A DNA stretch of 64,000 bases. It comes from Clostridium sp. GTDB taxonomy: Bacteria > Bacillota_I > Bacilli_A > Acholeplasmatales > Anaeroplasmataceae. The translations under genes and the position numbers were made by a program. Position 1 is the first letter of the stretch. Each line of letters begins with the position of its first letter. This document shows, piece after piece, positions 49,359 through 59,508 of this stretch. The notes below the pieces were generated by a model. That model was not told the DNA's origin and did no database searches. It saw nothing but the letters and a program-made list of their open reading frames with translations. The stretch spans positions 124,001 through 188,000 of the forward strand of contig CP091735.1 in the NCBI GenBank assembly GCA_022010015.1, given 5' to 3'.

Positions 49359-52082
49359 TTATAGCACATTAATGATTTCATACATTTTTTTCGCCATCTA
49401 AATAGGTAATAACAATAGATACATACTTACCTTCAATACTATATGCTTGAAGGCATACATTTTTTTATTATTATTTTTTTAATAAGTTTATTAAATGTTT
49501 TTTTCCATTAATCAAAAACATCATTCAAACTATCTAGCATCTCACTTCTCCAATTTGAATATATATCACTCATTCTTTTTTTAGCGTTGATTTAGATGCA
49601 TTTAAACCAGATGCTTTTTAAGAATGATGGATTACAATAATAAATAATATAATCATCAATTTCGTTACTTTCATTATAATGAGGTCCAACAATAACTACA
49701 CAAACCGGACTATTATTAAAGCACTGATGAATGTCCTTAAACGTTGAAAATATCAATTTATTTTTGATTACTTGATGTCCAAAATTCAACAAACGAAGAA
49801 ACCTCTATTCCCTTTAAAAAAATTCTACAAAATCACCCTCAGATAGTGGGCGTGAATAATAATAGCCTTGAATTAAATCACAATCCATTTGACTTAACAA
49901 TTCACATTGCTCCTTAGTTTCAACACCCTCAGCTATTACTGGCATATGAATTTTGTGAGCCATCGCAATAATTGAATTTAATATTTCCTTTGCCTTATAA
50001 TTATTTAAATCACCATTAATAAATTTCATATCCATTTTTTTAATACATCAATAGGAATTTCCTTTAAGGTATTAAATGAAGAATATCCAGAACCAAAATC
50101 ATCCATTTCAATAATGAAATGATATTTATGAAGCTCATCAACCTTGTCAACAATCATCTTTCTATCGCTTGCAAAGACAGATTCCGTTATCTCTAATTTT
50201 TAAATTCTTAGGTGCTATTTCATATTTAGTTATTAAGTCAACTAAAAAAACTACAAACATCCATATGATAAAAAAATCATTTACAGAAATATTAATTGAT
50301 ATTAATAGATTTGGATATTTCCCATGCCATTTATTTAAAAAAATATACAAGACTCTTCCCAAACATACTTGTCTAATTTTTGATATAAGCATATGCTCTT
50401 CAAATAAGGGAATAAATTCTCCTGGAGAAACCATTCCATATTTTGGATGAAGCCATCTAACAAGCGCCTCAGCACCTACAAGTCTACCATCATATGAATT
50501 AATTTGAGGCTGAAAATACACTAAGAACTCATGCTGCTCTATTGCTCTATCTATATCAATTAAAAGCTGATTTCTCTTAATAATCATCCCCTCAACATCA
50601 TCATTATAATATCCAACATTTACATTTATTTTTATTCTTTATATAATTTAAAGTTGCAAGACATTTTTTTAATTGTATCATCCAGAATATTATCGCATTC
50701 CTTGCAAATACCAATTTTAATATTAATTGGTAGTTCTTTTTATTTGTGATGTGACATTTTTCGAGAATCATTTTTTTGTAAATAATTATAATCAACAGTA
50801 TTTTTTTAGATAAAACAACAAATTTATCAGCACTAATTCTTGCATAGATTTTTAAAGTAGTTAGCACTCACATTTTTTTAAGGTTTCTGCAGCCTTAATT
50901 AAACAAAAATCACCTTGATTACTACCAAAAAAACATTATTTATAAGCTTAAAATCTGTAAAATTGATAACAGCCATCTCATATAAACTAAGCTCATCAGT
51001 CATTTGACTATATTTCTTATTAAAATAATTATTATTATAAATCTTAGTTAACTCATCATGTGATGAATAATATTCTTCATTTTTTTCTTTAATTTCCCTT
51101 AGCGTCACATCTTCTAATAAATATAAATATGCCTCAACACGATTCTTATAATCTAAAAAAATCTTTTTTTGCTTGATGAAAAATATACCTCATTATTATT
51201 ATGCTTAATAACTGAAACCTCATTTTCCAACTCTACAAAGCTAAACCTTTCAACAAACTCTTTTTTTATTTAAATCCTTAATGTCACTTCCAAGTAAGCT
51301 TGTTGCACGTTCATTAACATAAATAGAATTCTGATTTGCATCAAAGGCAATTATACAATCAAGCATATTATTCATTATCATATCTTCTATTTTTCTTTGT
51401 TAAAAGCATTGGTGAATAAATAAAAAAAGAAATAATATATAATAATAATTGCAAATGAATATATTAAAATTGAATAATCAATTTTTTTGAAGCGAAAAAC
51501 AAATAAGATTATTTTTTTAAAGTTCCAATTAAACTCATAAGTGAAAGAGAAATCAAATATTTAGTTTTATAACATTTAGCCGATGTTATTGTTTTTAGCT
51601 AGCAATAAAGATATATTAAACAAATACATAATTAGGCATAAAACTATATGATAAATAAAAAAACCATTTAATTTCATATTTAAATAAGTGCCACTTTCAT
51701 CATGAACTTTTTAAATATCCACCATTAATGGTATTAAAAAAATTATGAAAATCGCATCTAAAATTATTAAAATGAATAATGTATCACTTACAAATTTATT
51801 ACGCTTATTTCCAATATAGGTTTCAATAAAGGCCAAAGTTAAAAAAACAAAATAAAAATCAGTACAAATATATGACAATGATAAAAAAATTTGCATTTCT
51901 GGTACATTTTTGTGAATGTAGGAGTCCTATATATATTAAATTTGAAATAATAACACATATGCATATCAATATAAATGGTGTTTTCTTTTTTTATATTCTT
52001 ATTTTTTTATACATAATATCATAATCATTATAACTAGTATCGATGCAATAATATATAATATCATATATCCTAAATTATACAT
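49359..52082 (-). CDS. Membrane-bound c-di-GMP phosphodiesterase: 7TM-like, PAS, degenerate GGDEF, EAL
   Basis: About 905 aa. The N-terminal ~220 residues are hydrophobic (for example FYFVFLTLAFIETYIGNK and FILIILDAIFIIFLIPLM) and look like a multi-span sensor. A PAS-like domain follows (IIAFDANQNSIYVNERATSL). The GGDEF domain is degenerate: NFTDFKLINNVFG, with ISADKF in place of GGDEF. The EAL domain is intact: VYFQPQI, GAEALVRWLHP, KIEITES, DDFGSGYSS and VIAEGVETKEQC, then QGYYYSRPL. An extra C-terminal region (CVVIVGPHYNESN onwards) follows. It should hydrolyse c-di-GMP; the inactive GGDEF could be regulatory. Start 52082 after AAGGAG; many frame breaks. Confidence 0.85.
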
Positions 52083-52199
52083 ATGTTCTCATCTCCTTAC
52101 CTACTACTATTTTTAACATATTTTTGACATACAAGAAAAATGCTTTTTTTAATATAAGCAAAAAGTCAGCGCATTGAACTGACATTTTTTAAGTTTATT

Positions 52200-53812
52200 T
52201 TAGTACATTGAAGGAGTTGAATTATTTTCCTTGCTTTCCTTAACGATACCAACAGCAGCCTCTGTAGTTAAGAACAATCCAGCTATACTTGCTGCATTTA
52301 AAATAGCACTACGCGTAACCTTAGTTGGATCTACAATACCAGAAGCAAACATATCAACCCATTTACCATTTTTAGCATCAAATCCCATATCACCAGTTTG
52401 CTTTAATTGCTCTTCAACAATATTCTTTCCACTAAAGCCAGAATTTTCAGCAATTTGATACATTGGTTCAGACAAAGCATCTAAAACAACGTTCATACCT
52501 CTTTGGATATCTACAACATCGCTATGAAGCTCATCCTTAATTTCACGTGAAATATTTACAAGTGATGCTCCACCACCTATAACAATACCCTCACTAACAG
52601 CAGCCTTAGTAGCATTTAACGCATCCTCAATTCTTAACTTCTTTTCTTTTAACTCAGATTCAGTTGTTGCACCAACCTTAATTAAGGCAACACCATTTTG
52701 AAGCTTAGCAAGTCTTGTTCTTAATTGATCACGTTCAACCTTACTCTTAGCCTCATCAACTAAAGCTAATACATTGTTAATATGCTCCTTAACAGCGGCC
52801 TTATCACCATTTCCATCAATAACAGTTGTTGAATCCTTTTCAACAATTATCTTCTTAGCAGAGCCAAGATCATCCATAGTAATGTCCTTTAAAGCCATAT
52901 TTAAATCCTTATCAAAGAATTTAGCTCCAACAAGAACAGCAATATCAGTTAATGTTGCACGCTGTGTATCACCAAAGCCAGGAGCCTTAGTAGCAACAAC
53001 ATTAAACGTACCTCTCATCTTATTTAATACAATTGTTGAAACAACCTCTTGCTCAATATCCTCAGCAATAATAAATAATGGCTTATGAGCTTGAACAATT
53101 TGCTCTAGAATTGGTAAAATATCTTGAATTGAAGTAATCTTTTTGGTTAGTTACTAAAACAAGTGGATTTTTCCATAGTTATAGATGTTTTATCAACATC
53201 ACTAATCATATAAGGAGAAATATAACCCTTATCATATTTTAAGCCTTGTGTTACCTCAAGTGACGTTTCAAAGCCTTTAGATTCATCAACATTTATTACG
53301 CCATCCTTACCAACAGTAGCCATTGCTTTAGCAATAATTTTACCAATTTCAGCACTACCTGAAGAAATAGTTGCAACAGATTCTATATCAGTATTTGTTT
53401 CAATAACCTTTGAATGACTTAATAGCTTATCACTAACAAGCTTTGCAGCCTTATCAATGCCTTCACGCATCAAGACAGGATTTGCACCCTTATCAACAGC
53501 ATTCAAGCCATGATGAATCATACTTTGAGCTAATACTGTAGCAGTAGTTGTTCCATCTCCAGCTACATCATTAGTATTATTGGCAACCTCATAAATAAGC
53601 TTTGCGCCCATATTTTTAAATGAATCATCAAATTCAATTTCCTTTGCAATAGAAACACCATCATTAGTAATAAGTGGTGAACCATAACCTTTGTCTAAAA
53701 CAACATTACGTCCTTTAGGACCCAAAGTTGCCTTTACTGTATTTGCCAAAAGATCAATACCCTCAAGCATTGACTCCTTTGCTTGACTTCCAAATCTAAT
53801 TTCCTTTGCCAT
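52200..53812 (-). CDS. groEL: Chaperonin GroEL
   Basis: 60-kDa chaperonin, about 537 aa. The start MAKEIRFGSQAKESML at 53812 follows AGGAGTG. It has TLGPKGRNVVLDKGYGSP, VAGDGTTTATVLAQSM (ATP site), SGSAEIGKIIAKAM, APGFGDTQRATL and GGGASLV. Two one-base A insertions, at AACCAAAAAGATT (near 53141) and ATGGAAAAATCC (near 53172), split it; removing both restores a standard GroEL. It ends KESKENNSTPSMY, without the usual GGM repeat. Since an active cell needs GroEL, the breaks are best read as base-calling errors. Second gene of the groESL operon, 11 bp after groES. Confidence 0.96.
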
Positions 53813-53823
53813 ATTAATCACTC

Positions 53824-54105
53824 CTATTCAATAACAGCTAATATATCTTTACTAGATACAATTAAGTATTCTTCATTGTCTACTTTAACCTTTGTAGGAC
53901 TATAACTCTTATAAACTACTTTTTCACCTACATGTACATCTACACTAACGCGCTCACCCTTATCGTTTATTGCGCCCTCTCCAACTGCAACAACTGTAGC
54001 ATATTCAGTCTCTTCTTCCTTTTGACTTAAAACAATACCACTTGCAGTTTGATTAACAACCTTTTCTTTCTTTAAAACTACATTATCATTTAATGGTCTT
54101 ATCAT
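53824..54105 (-). CDS. groES: Co-chaperonin GroES
   Basis: Ten-kDa lid of GroEL, 93 aa, intact. MIRPLNDNVVLKKEK at the start, the mobile loop VVNQTASGIVLSQKEEE, then VVAVGEGAINDKGERVSVDV and YLIVSSKDILAVIE. The start at 54105 follows CTGGAGG. Leads groESL behind a promoter and a CIRCE element. Confidence 0.96.
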   Translation of the reverse strand: MIRPLNDNVVLKKEKVVNQTASGIVLSQKEEETEYATVVAVGEGAINDKGERVSVDVHVGEKVVYKSYSPTKVKVDNEEYLIVSSKDILAVIE

Positions 54106-54124
54106 TTTAATACCTCCAGTTTTT

Positions 54125-54151
54125 TTGGCACTTACTTACATCAAGTGCTAA
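54125..54151. promoter_or_regulatory. CIRCE operator (HrcA site) of groESL
   Basis: TTGGCACTT, a 9-bp spacer and AAGTGCTAA. This matches CIRCE (TTAGCACTC-N9-GAGTGCTAA) with changes at the inner arm ends and one outer base that keep most pairing. It lies between the promoter and the groES start, as expected for HrcA repression and heat-shock control. Confidence 0.85.
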
Positions 54152-54161
54152 TACATATATA

Positions 54162-54189
54162 ATTATAATCATATTTTGCACTCTGTCAA
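54162..54189 (-). promoter_or_regulatory. Sigma-A promoter of groESL
   Basis: Perfect TTGACA (54184-54189), 16-bp spacer and perfect TATAAT (54162-54167), directly upstream of the CIRCE element. Confidence 0.85.
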
Positions 54190-54209
54190 TACATTTGCCA
54201 AAAAAAATA

Positions 54210-54249
54210 TAAAAAAGACCATTTCAGTAAAATCTACTAAAATGGTTCT
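54210..54249 (-). terminator. Terminator of the small unknown gene
   Basis: GACCATTTCAGTA pairs with TACTAAAATGGTTC around a short loop; T-rich on the minus strand. It abuts the stop codon at 54249 and isolates the groESL promoter. Confidence 0.75.
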
Positions 54250-54537
54250 TAACATTCTTCATTTGTTAATGCTTCAAAGGTTACACCCTCAAGTCTTATA
54301 ACACCACGCCAAAAATCTGACAATAAATATGATATAAGCTCCTTATGAGTATCACCAAGCATAAATTCAAAGGTAGCAGTATTATCAGTAACTAATAATA
54401 ATTTACCCTTTCTTATCTTTTTTTATGCTTATCCTCAACATTAATAACTCCAATAATTTCATTAATATGCTGTTTTTAAATTGCTAATAATAGCTTCTTT
54501 AGTATCAGCAAAGGAAATTTTTTTCTATTTTTTTCAT
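54249..54537 (-). CDS. Small protein of unknown family
   Basis: About 95 aa when joined: MKKIEKISFADTKEAI at the start, then LKQHINEIIGVINVEDKHKK, then LLLVTDNTATFEFMLGDT and FWRGVIRLEGVTFEALTNEE. The start at 54537 has GGAAGGGAG upstream. Frame breaks at T runs near 54415, 54470 and 54520. No membrane span or signal. I do not recognise it. It is a single-gene unit between the groESL promoter and the polygalacturonase terminator. Confidence 0.6.
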
Positions 54538-54559
54538 CAAACCTACTCCCTTCCAATCT

Positions 54560-54612
54560 AAAAAAATAAAACAGTGTAGCTATATGAACGATGTCTAATG
54601 CCACACTGTTTA
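54560..54612 (-). terminator. Terminator of the GntR-AEC-GH28 operon
   Basis: AAACAGTGT pairs with ACACTGTTT around a long loop of about 25 bases, and on the minus strand a T run follows. It lies about 90 bp after the GH28 stop. Confidence 0.65.
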
Positions 54613-54701
54613 TAATAGATTAGTTAATTTATTAACTTCATAAAAAGTATTATATCATAAATATTTACAAATGTCAAATATAATTTACATTTTTTGACAA
54701 A

Positions 54702-55858
54702 TTAGTTAATTATACAGTTACTACAATATTCAATTTTCTTTGTTTCTTTAACATTACTTATATTTAATTTGTCAACATATACGTCTTCAATGAAGCTATC
54801 ATTTAAGCCAATTACTTTAAATCCTAAATTAGTATTACTAATACTAATATTATCAAAATGAAAAATTTTTTTAAAGCTAGGTAACGCCTTAGTTAAAGGC
54901 TTTGATGTTGAAGATGGATAATTCATTGTAAGCTCAATTCCTTCCTTACAATTATTTATTTCAATATTTTCACATCTTATATCCTTTACAAAACCACCTC
55001 TACCGGGAATAGATTTTACTCTTATTCCTCTTTGACAATTATTTATTTTACAATTATGAACATAAATGCCTAGTACACCACCACTCATTCCACTGCCTAT
55101 TGCAATAGCTGCATGACCTTTATTAAAAATAGAATTTCTTATTTCAATGTTTTGACAAGGGATTTCAACACGCCAGCCATCCTCATTTAATCCTGAATTA
55201 ATAGCAATACAATCATCCCCTGTTTCAAAATAGCAACCATCAATAATTACACCATCACAGCTATCCGGATCAATACCATCCGTATTTGGTCCCTCAGAAA
55301 ATATAGAAACATTTTTTACCAAGACATTTTTGCAATAAACAGGATGAATCGTCCACATTGGCGAATCATATATTTTCATATTTTCAAACATTATATTATC
55401 ACATTTAACAAATTCAATAAAATCTGGTCTTAAATATGAATTCTTTAAATCTAAAATTCTATCTTCTATTTTTATACCATTAGCTTCACTATAGCATAAA
55501 TAATCACAAGCCTTAGCTTGAAGCTTTTTATATTTATAAAAGCTATAACCGTTACCAAAAAGATTTCCACCAATTATCTTAATATTTTGACAACCATAAG
55601 CATATATTAAAGGATGCATACCAAAGCATTCAACACCTTCAAAGCGAATGAATCTTTTATCATAATAATATTCTTTAATTTCTGTAAAATATATTCTAGC
55701 TCCATTCATAATAGAAATAGTTAAATTAGATTTTTAAATCCCATGGCTTAGAATAATAAAGACCACTAGTTATAATAATTTCATCATATTCATTAGCCAT
55801 ATTTATAGCATTTTTGAATATCATTAACATCATATGTGGTTTCAACGTAAATCTTCAT
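54702..55858 (-). CDS. Glycoside hydrolase family 28 polygalacturonase
   Basis: Right-handed beta-helix enzyme acting on pectin-type galacturonides, about 385 aa. The four GH28 signatures are present: GPNTDGIDPDS (near residue 193), ETGDDCIAINS (near 215), KGHAAIAIGS (near 245) and RGIRVKS (near 275). No signal peptide is seen, so it likely degrades imported oligomers. The start at 55858 follows TTAGGAGCC. Two insertions near 55728 and 55815 break only the N-terminus. Last gene of an operon with an AEC transporter and a GntR regulator, 13 bp after the transporter's stop. Confidence 0.92.
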
Positions 55859-55871
55859 TTATAGTTGGCTC

Positions 55872-56823
55872 CTAAATAATATAATTAATTAATAATGTAA
55901 ATACAGGTAGAGTTATTATCGATAATAGCGTACTTATAACAACCATAGAAGCTGCTAAATCATCACTATAATTAAATTTAACGGCAAATACACTTGTAAT
56001 TGCAGCAACTGGACAGGAAGCTAAAATAAAAAAACAATTTTTTTAAAACATTAGCTTCAATATTAAAATTACCTAAAATAGCAATGCTTCCTAAAGCAAT
56101 ACAAGGAATAATAATTAATCTTGTTAATGTTGCAAGCCAAAGATATTTATTTTTTTCAAAGTACTAAAAAAATATTACTAGAGGCAATAATTATACCTGT
56201 AATTAACATAGAAAGTGGAGTATTCATTGCCCCAATAAGAGAAATAGGTGTTTTAATAATTTTAGGAATTGGAATTTGAAAAAAAGAATATAATTATACC
56301 AATAATCAATGAATATAGAACAGGATTTTTTTAAAATTGCTTTAGTTCCTGTTTTAAAACTAACACTTTTTAGAAACAATCATATAGCCAATAGTCCACA
56401 AAAAAATGTTAAAAACGGAAACAAAGCCACTAGCATATATTAATCCCTCACTTCCAAACATAGCCTCAATTAATGGAAATCCCATATAAGCTGCATTAGA
56501 AAACATCATTGCAAAGCGAATAATAGGCCTATTATCAGTTTTTAAAAAGCAATGTAAATACTAAAGAAATTATCACTCCTAACAATAAAACAATAAAAGC
56601 TTACTAAGAATGTATAACCTAAATTAACCAAAATTTCTTTTATTATATTCGCTCATATAGGAATTTATAATCATAAATGGCACAACCAAATAAACTAATA
56701 TATTTGATAATGATTTTTTTCGAATCAGCACTAATTACCTTAAGTTTGGTTAAAACAAATCCTAAAAACAATAATAATTAGCATTATTATAACCTGCTCT
56801 AAAGCAATACCAGCTAATTTCAT
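55872..56823 (-). CDS. AEC-family permease (auxin efflux carrier/MdcF type)
   Basis: Membrane transporter, about 315 aa, ten spans expected. The start MKLAGIALEQVIIM is followed by LVYLVVPFMIINSYM, FAMMFSNAAYMGFPLI (family-conserved N-x-x-[YF]-MG), ASGFVSVFNIFLWTIG and, at the end, AAITSVFAVKFNYSDDLAAS and LLSIITLPVFTLLI. Members carry organic acids. Here the GH28 partner suggests uronates or their breakdown acids, which is inference. Its ATG appears to overlap the GntR stop (ATGA). The frame breaks at about ten T runs. A close paralog lies at 58535-59370. Confidence 0.8.
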
Positions 56824-57429
56824 AAAATTTTTAAAACCTTCTAAAGTATTATATAAATGCTTTAACATAGCATCGTAGGCAATATCCTCATCTTTATTTA
56901 GCATTGCTTCAACAATATTTAAATGCTCATACAAAGAAGCAACATAGCGTTCATGACTTTTTATTACTAGATAAAAAAATCTTATTCTTTCTGATAAATC
57001 TAATACTCTACTAATTTCCTTTTCAATATAATTATTATTCAAAGCCTTAGCAATACCAATATGAAATTCTTTGTCATAATCATCAAATAATAAGCTATCA
57101 TCCAATAGCTTTTCATTAATTAATTCTTTTTGTTCTAGCAAAAAAATCTTGATTAATAGTCTTAATAGCTCTCTTTACAATTTCAGGTTCAATAATCATT
57201 CTATATTCATAAATGTTTTTTTAATATCATTTATGCTAATATTTGAAACAATCGTTCCCTTTCTTGGGATAATTGTTAAATAGCCTTCATTACTTAATCT
57301 TAAAACAGCCTCTCTAACCGGTGTTCTACTAACATTTAGTTTTTCTTGAACAATCTTTTCATCAAAAATTGTGCCAGGTAGTAAATTACCACAAATAATT
57401 TCTTTTTTTATATAATCATATGGTGACAT
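56820..57429 (-). CDS. GntR-family regulator, FadR/FCD subgroup
   Basis: Ligand-responsive DNA-binding repressor of about 203 aa. The winged helix begins MSPYDYIKKEIICGNLLPGT and has LNVSRTPVREAVLRLSNEG and TIIPRKGTIV. The FCD effector domain has DKEFHIGIAKALNNNYIEK, ISRVLDLSERIRFFY and HERYVASLYEHLNIVEAML, with the His residues that bind a metal in this family. The start at 57429 follows AGGAGAG. The raw reading runs through into the transporter; deleting one T near 56827 gives a TGA overlapping the transporter ATG. It probably controls its own operon in response to a uronate-type acid. Confidence 0.85.
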
Positions 57430-57481
57430 ATTATCTCTCCTTTGTGATATATCACTAATATATTACAGCTGCTTTTAAAAA

Positions 57482-57520
57482 AAGTCAATAAAAAAAATCT
57501 ACAAAATTAATTGTAGACTT
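57482..57520 (-). terminator. Terminator of perR-rubrerythrin
   Basis: AGTC plus TCTACA pair with TGTAGA plus GACT around a short loop, followed on the minus strand by T8. It lies within 10 bp of the rubrerythrin stop. Confidence 0.8.
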
Positions 57521-57528
57521 CTTATAAA

Positions 57529-58074
57529 CTATTTAAAATAACGATCAAGTAATCCTTTTAAGGCCTTACCATGGCGAGCTTCATCCTTACACATTTCATG
57601 AACACTATCATGAATTGCATCTAAGTTTTGAGCCTTAGCCATAGAAGCAATCTTCTTCTTACCATGGCAAGCACCATTTTCACCATTTAACATCTTAATT
57701 AAATTTTCTTTAGTTGAATTAGTAACTAAATCACCAATCATCTCACAAAATCTAGCAGCATGCTCTGCTTCCTCATGAGCAATTTGCTCTAATACAACAG
57801 CAATTTCAGGATAACCCTCACGCATAGCCTGACGTGACATAGCCAGATACATACCAACCTCACTACACTCACCATTAAAATTATCTCTTAAGCCTTGAAG
57901 AATTTCCTCATCTACACCTTTAGCAACACCGATTGTATGCTCATCAGCCCAAGTCATTTCCTCCTCAACATAAGGAACAATCTTATCGCCCTTAACATGA
58001 CAAACTGGACAAACTGGTTCTTCTCCATCAGGAACCTCAAAAACCTGACCACAAACTAAACATTTATATTTCAT
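57529..58074 (-). CDS. Rubrerythrin with N-terminal rubredoxin domain
   Basis: Non-haem diiron peroxidase of anaerobes that reduces hydrogen peroxide, 181 aa and intact. Reversed order: the rubredoxin domain comes first (YKCLVCGQVFEVP, then EEPVCPVCHVKG). The ferritin-like diiron domain follows, with ECSEVGMYLAMSRQ, IAHEEAEHAARF and MCKDEARHGKAL as metal-ligand helices. The start at 58074 is chosen because GGAGG lies before it; the raw reading from 58104 has no such site. It begins 2 bp after the perR stop and shares its operator. Confidence 0.93.
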   Translation of the reverse strand: MKYKCLVCGQVFEVPDGEEPVCPVCHVKGDKIVPYVEEEMTWADEHTIGVAKGVDEEILQGLRDNFNGECSEVGMYLAMSRQAMREGYPEIAVVLEQIAHEEAEHAARFCEMIGDLVTNSTKENLIKMLNGENGACHGKKKIASMAKAQNLDAIHDSVHEMCKDEARHGKALKGLLDRYFK

Positions 58075-58076
58075 TT

Positions 58077-58463
58077 CTAATTTTCCTCCATTTTCTTTTT
58101 GCAATTAGGACAAATACCATAAAAAACTATGTCATGCTCACCTATCTCTGCATTTTTTTCAAATTTGAATTTTCCGCAATTTCAATATTAATTAAGCTTT
58201 TATCTACATCATAAATTTCCTTACATATTGAACATCTAAAATGAAAATGTGCTTTCTTGACAGTTTCATATATTTCCTCATCAGCAGAAACCCTTATTTT
58301 TTTAATTTTTTTCTTCTTCAAGTAAAATTGTAAGATTACGATATATTGTTGCAAGTGATATATCTTCTTTCTTAAGGGCTTCAATTATTTGCTTTGTCGA
58401 TGCATGACCGAATTCATCTATAATATTATAAACAATTTCTCTTTCTTTAGTATTTCTGCGCAT
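58077..58463 (-). CDS. Fur-family regulator, PerR-like
   Basis: Metal-dependent repressor, about 128 aa. MRRNTKEREIVYNII at the start, recognition helix ISLATIYRNL, the regulatory His cluster KAHFHFRCSIC, and the structural zinc site made by CSIC and CPNC. It ends KKKMEEN. The start at 58463 follows AGGAG. Two insertions, near 58150 and 58315, break it. The adjacent rubrerythrin and the palindrome overlapping its own leader favour PerR (peroxide) over Fur (iron). The Asp that separates the two is not decisive by eye. Confidence 0.88.
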
Positions 58464-58472
58464 TTTATACTC

Positions 58473-58497
58473 CTAATTAAGAATCATTCTTAATTAG
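58473..58497. promoter_or_regulatory. Fur/PerR box: perfect 25-bp palindrome
   Basis: CTAATTAAGAAT, a central C and ATTCTTAATTAG form a perfect 12-bp inverted repeat. It lies between the -10 and the ribosome site of perR, so bound regulator would block its own operon including rubrerythrin. Confidence 0.85.
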
Positions 58498-58525
58498 ATT
58501 ATATCATAAAAGTATATATTGTCAA
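58498..58525 (-). promoter_or_regulatory. Sigma-A promoter of perR-rubrerythrin
   Basis: Perfect TTGACA (58520-58525), 16-bp spacer and perfect TATAAT (58498-58503), touching the palindrome. Confidence 0.85.
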
Positions 58526-58534
58526 CACCAATAT

Positions 58535-59370
58535 TCAAAAAAATTGATTAATTAGCATTGTAAAAAGTGGTAGGCTTATAATTGATAATAATGTTGTAAC
58601 AACAATACATGATGCCGCTATATTTTCATCGTGATTAAATTTTATAGCAAAGACACTAGTTATAGCAGCTGAAGGACAAGCATTCAAAATAAATATAACA
58701 ATTATTATTTCTTTATCTATATTAAATAATTTCAATAACCAAACCAACCTAATGTAATAAAAAGGAATTATAATAAGCCTTATAATAACAGTTAGCCACA
58801 AATATATATTCTTCAATGAGCTAAAAATATTGCTAGTGGCAATAATCATTCCCACAATCACAGCATATAAAACCGGAACCTCTAATATTTGCTTTATTGA
58901 TTCCTTAAAGCTAATATTGTTTGAATCTATTAGCACTCCTATCGTCCATAATAATACATTTAAAACTGTAACAAAGCCACTTGCATAAATCAAACCTAAA
59001 TCGTCATATATTGTATTAATCAATGAAAATCCCATATAAACGGCATTAGAAAACATCATTGCAATTCTAAAAAAATTGACTTTTTCATTTGTTTTTCCAA
59101 AACAGCGAAATAAAAAAAGCATATATCTATTACTATTATCATTACAATAAAGCTTATTAAAAAAAAGTTAGCAGTAAGCTAGTCATAATTGTTTTATAAT
59201 AGCTAATAGTATAGGAATTAATTATCATAAATGGCACCGCAAGATAAAACAAAATATTTGATAATGTTCCTTTAGCTTTTAATATCAATTATTTTTAAGC
59301 TTAGTTAAAAAGCCTAAAAATAATCATAATAAGCATAATAACAACCTGTTCAAAAAGCAATCCTGGTCAT
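58535..59370 (-). CDS. AEC-family permease, second paralog
   Basis: Membrane transporter of about 278 aa, clearly related to that at 55872-56823: NILFYLAVPFMIINSY, AMMFSNAVYMGFSLI, ASGFVTVLNVLLWTIG, then ACPSAAITSVFAIKF and LLSIISLPLFTMLINQFF. The start MTRIAFEQVVIM at 59370 corresponds to MKLAGIALEQVIIM of the paralog. Frame breaks occur near 59350, 59290, 59165 and 59110. It stands alone, divergent from the amidohydrolase, and its stop lies just upstream of the perR promoter. Confidence 0.8.
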
Positions 59371-59508
59371 TTTAAACCTTCCCTATATTAAAATTATTAT
59401 AGTCCTCTTCTTAAGTTTATCTTACATCCATTTATTATTAATGTCAATAGCATAAAAGTCATTCAAATAAACCTAAAGCTATGATAAAATATTTATGGAG
59501 GTTTTAAT

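Noticed and set aside
52200..53812. groEL as a pseudogene
   Set aside because: The only defects are two one-base A-run expansions; all catalytic and structural motifs are intact in both pieces.
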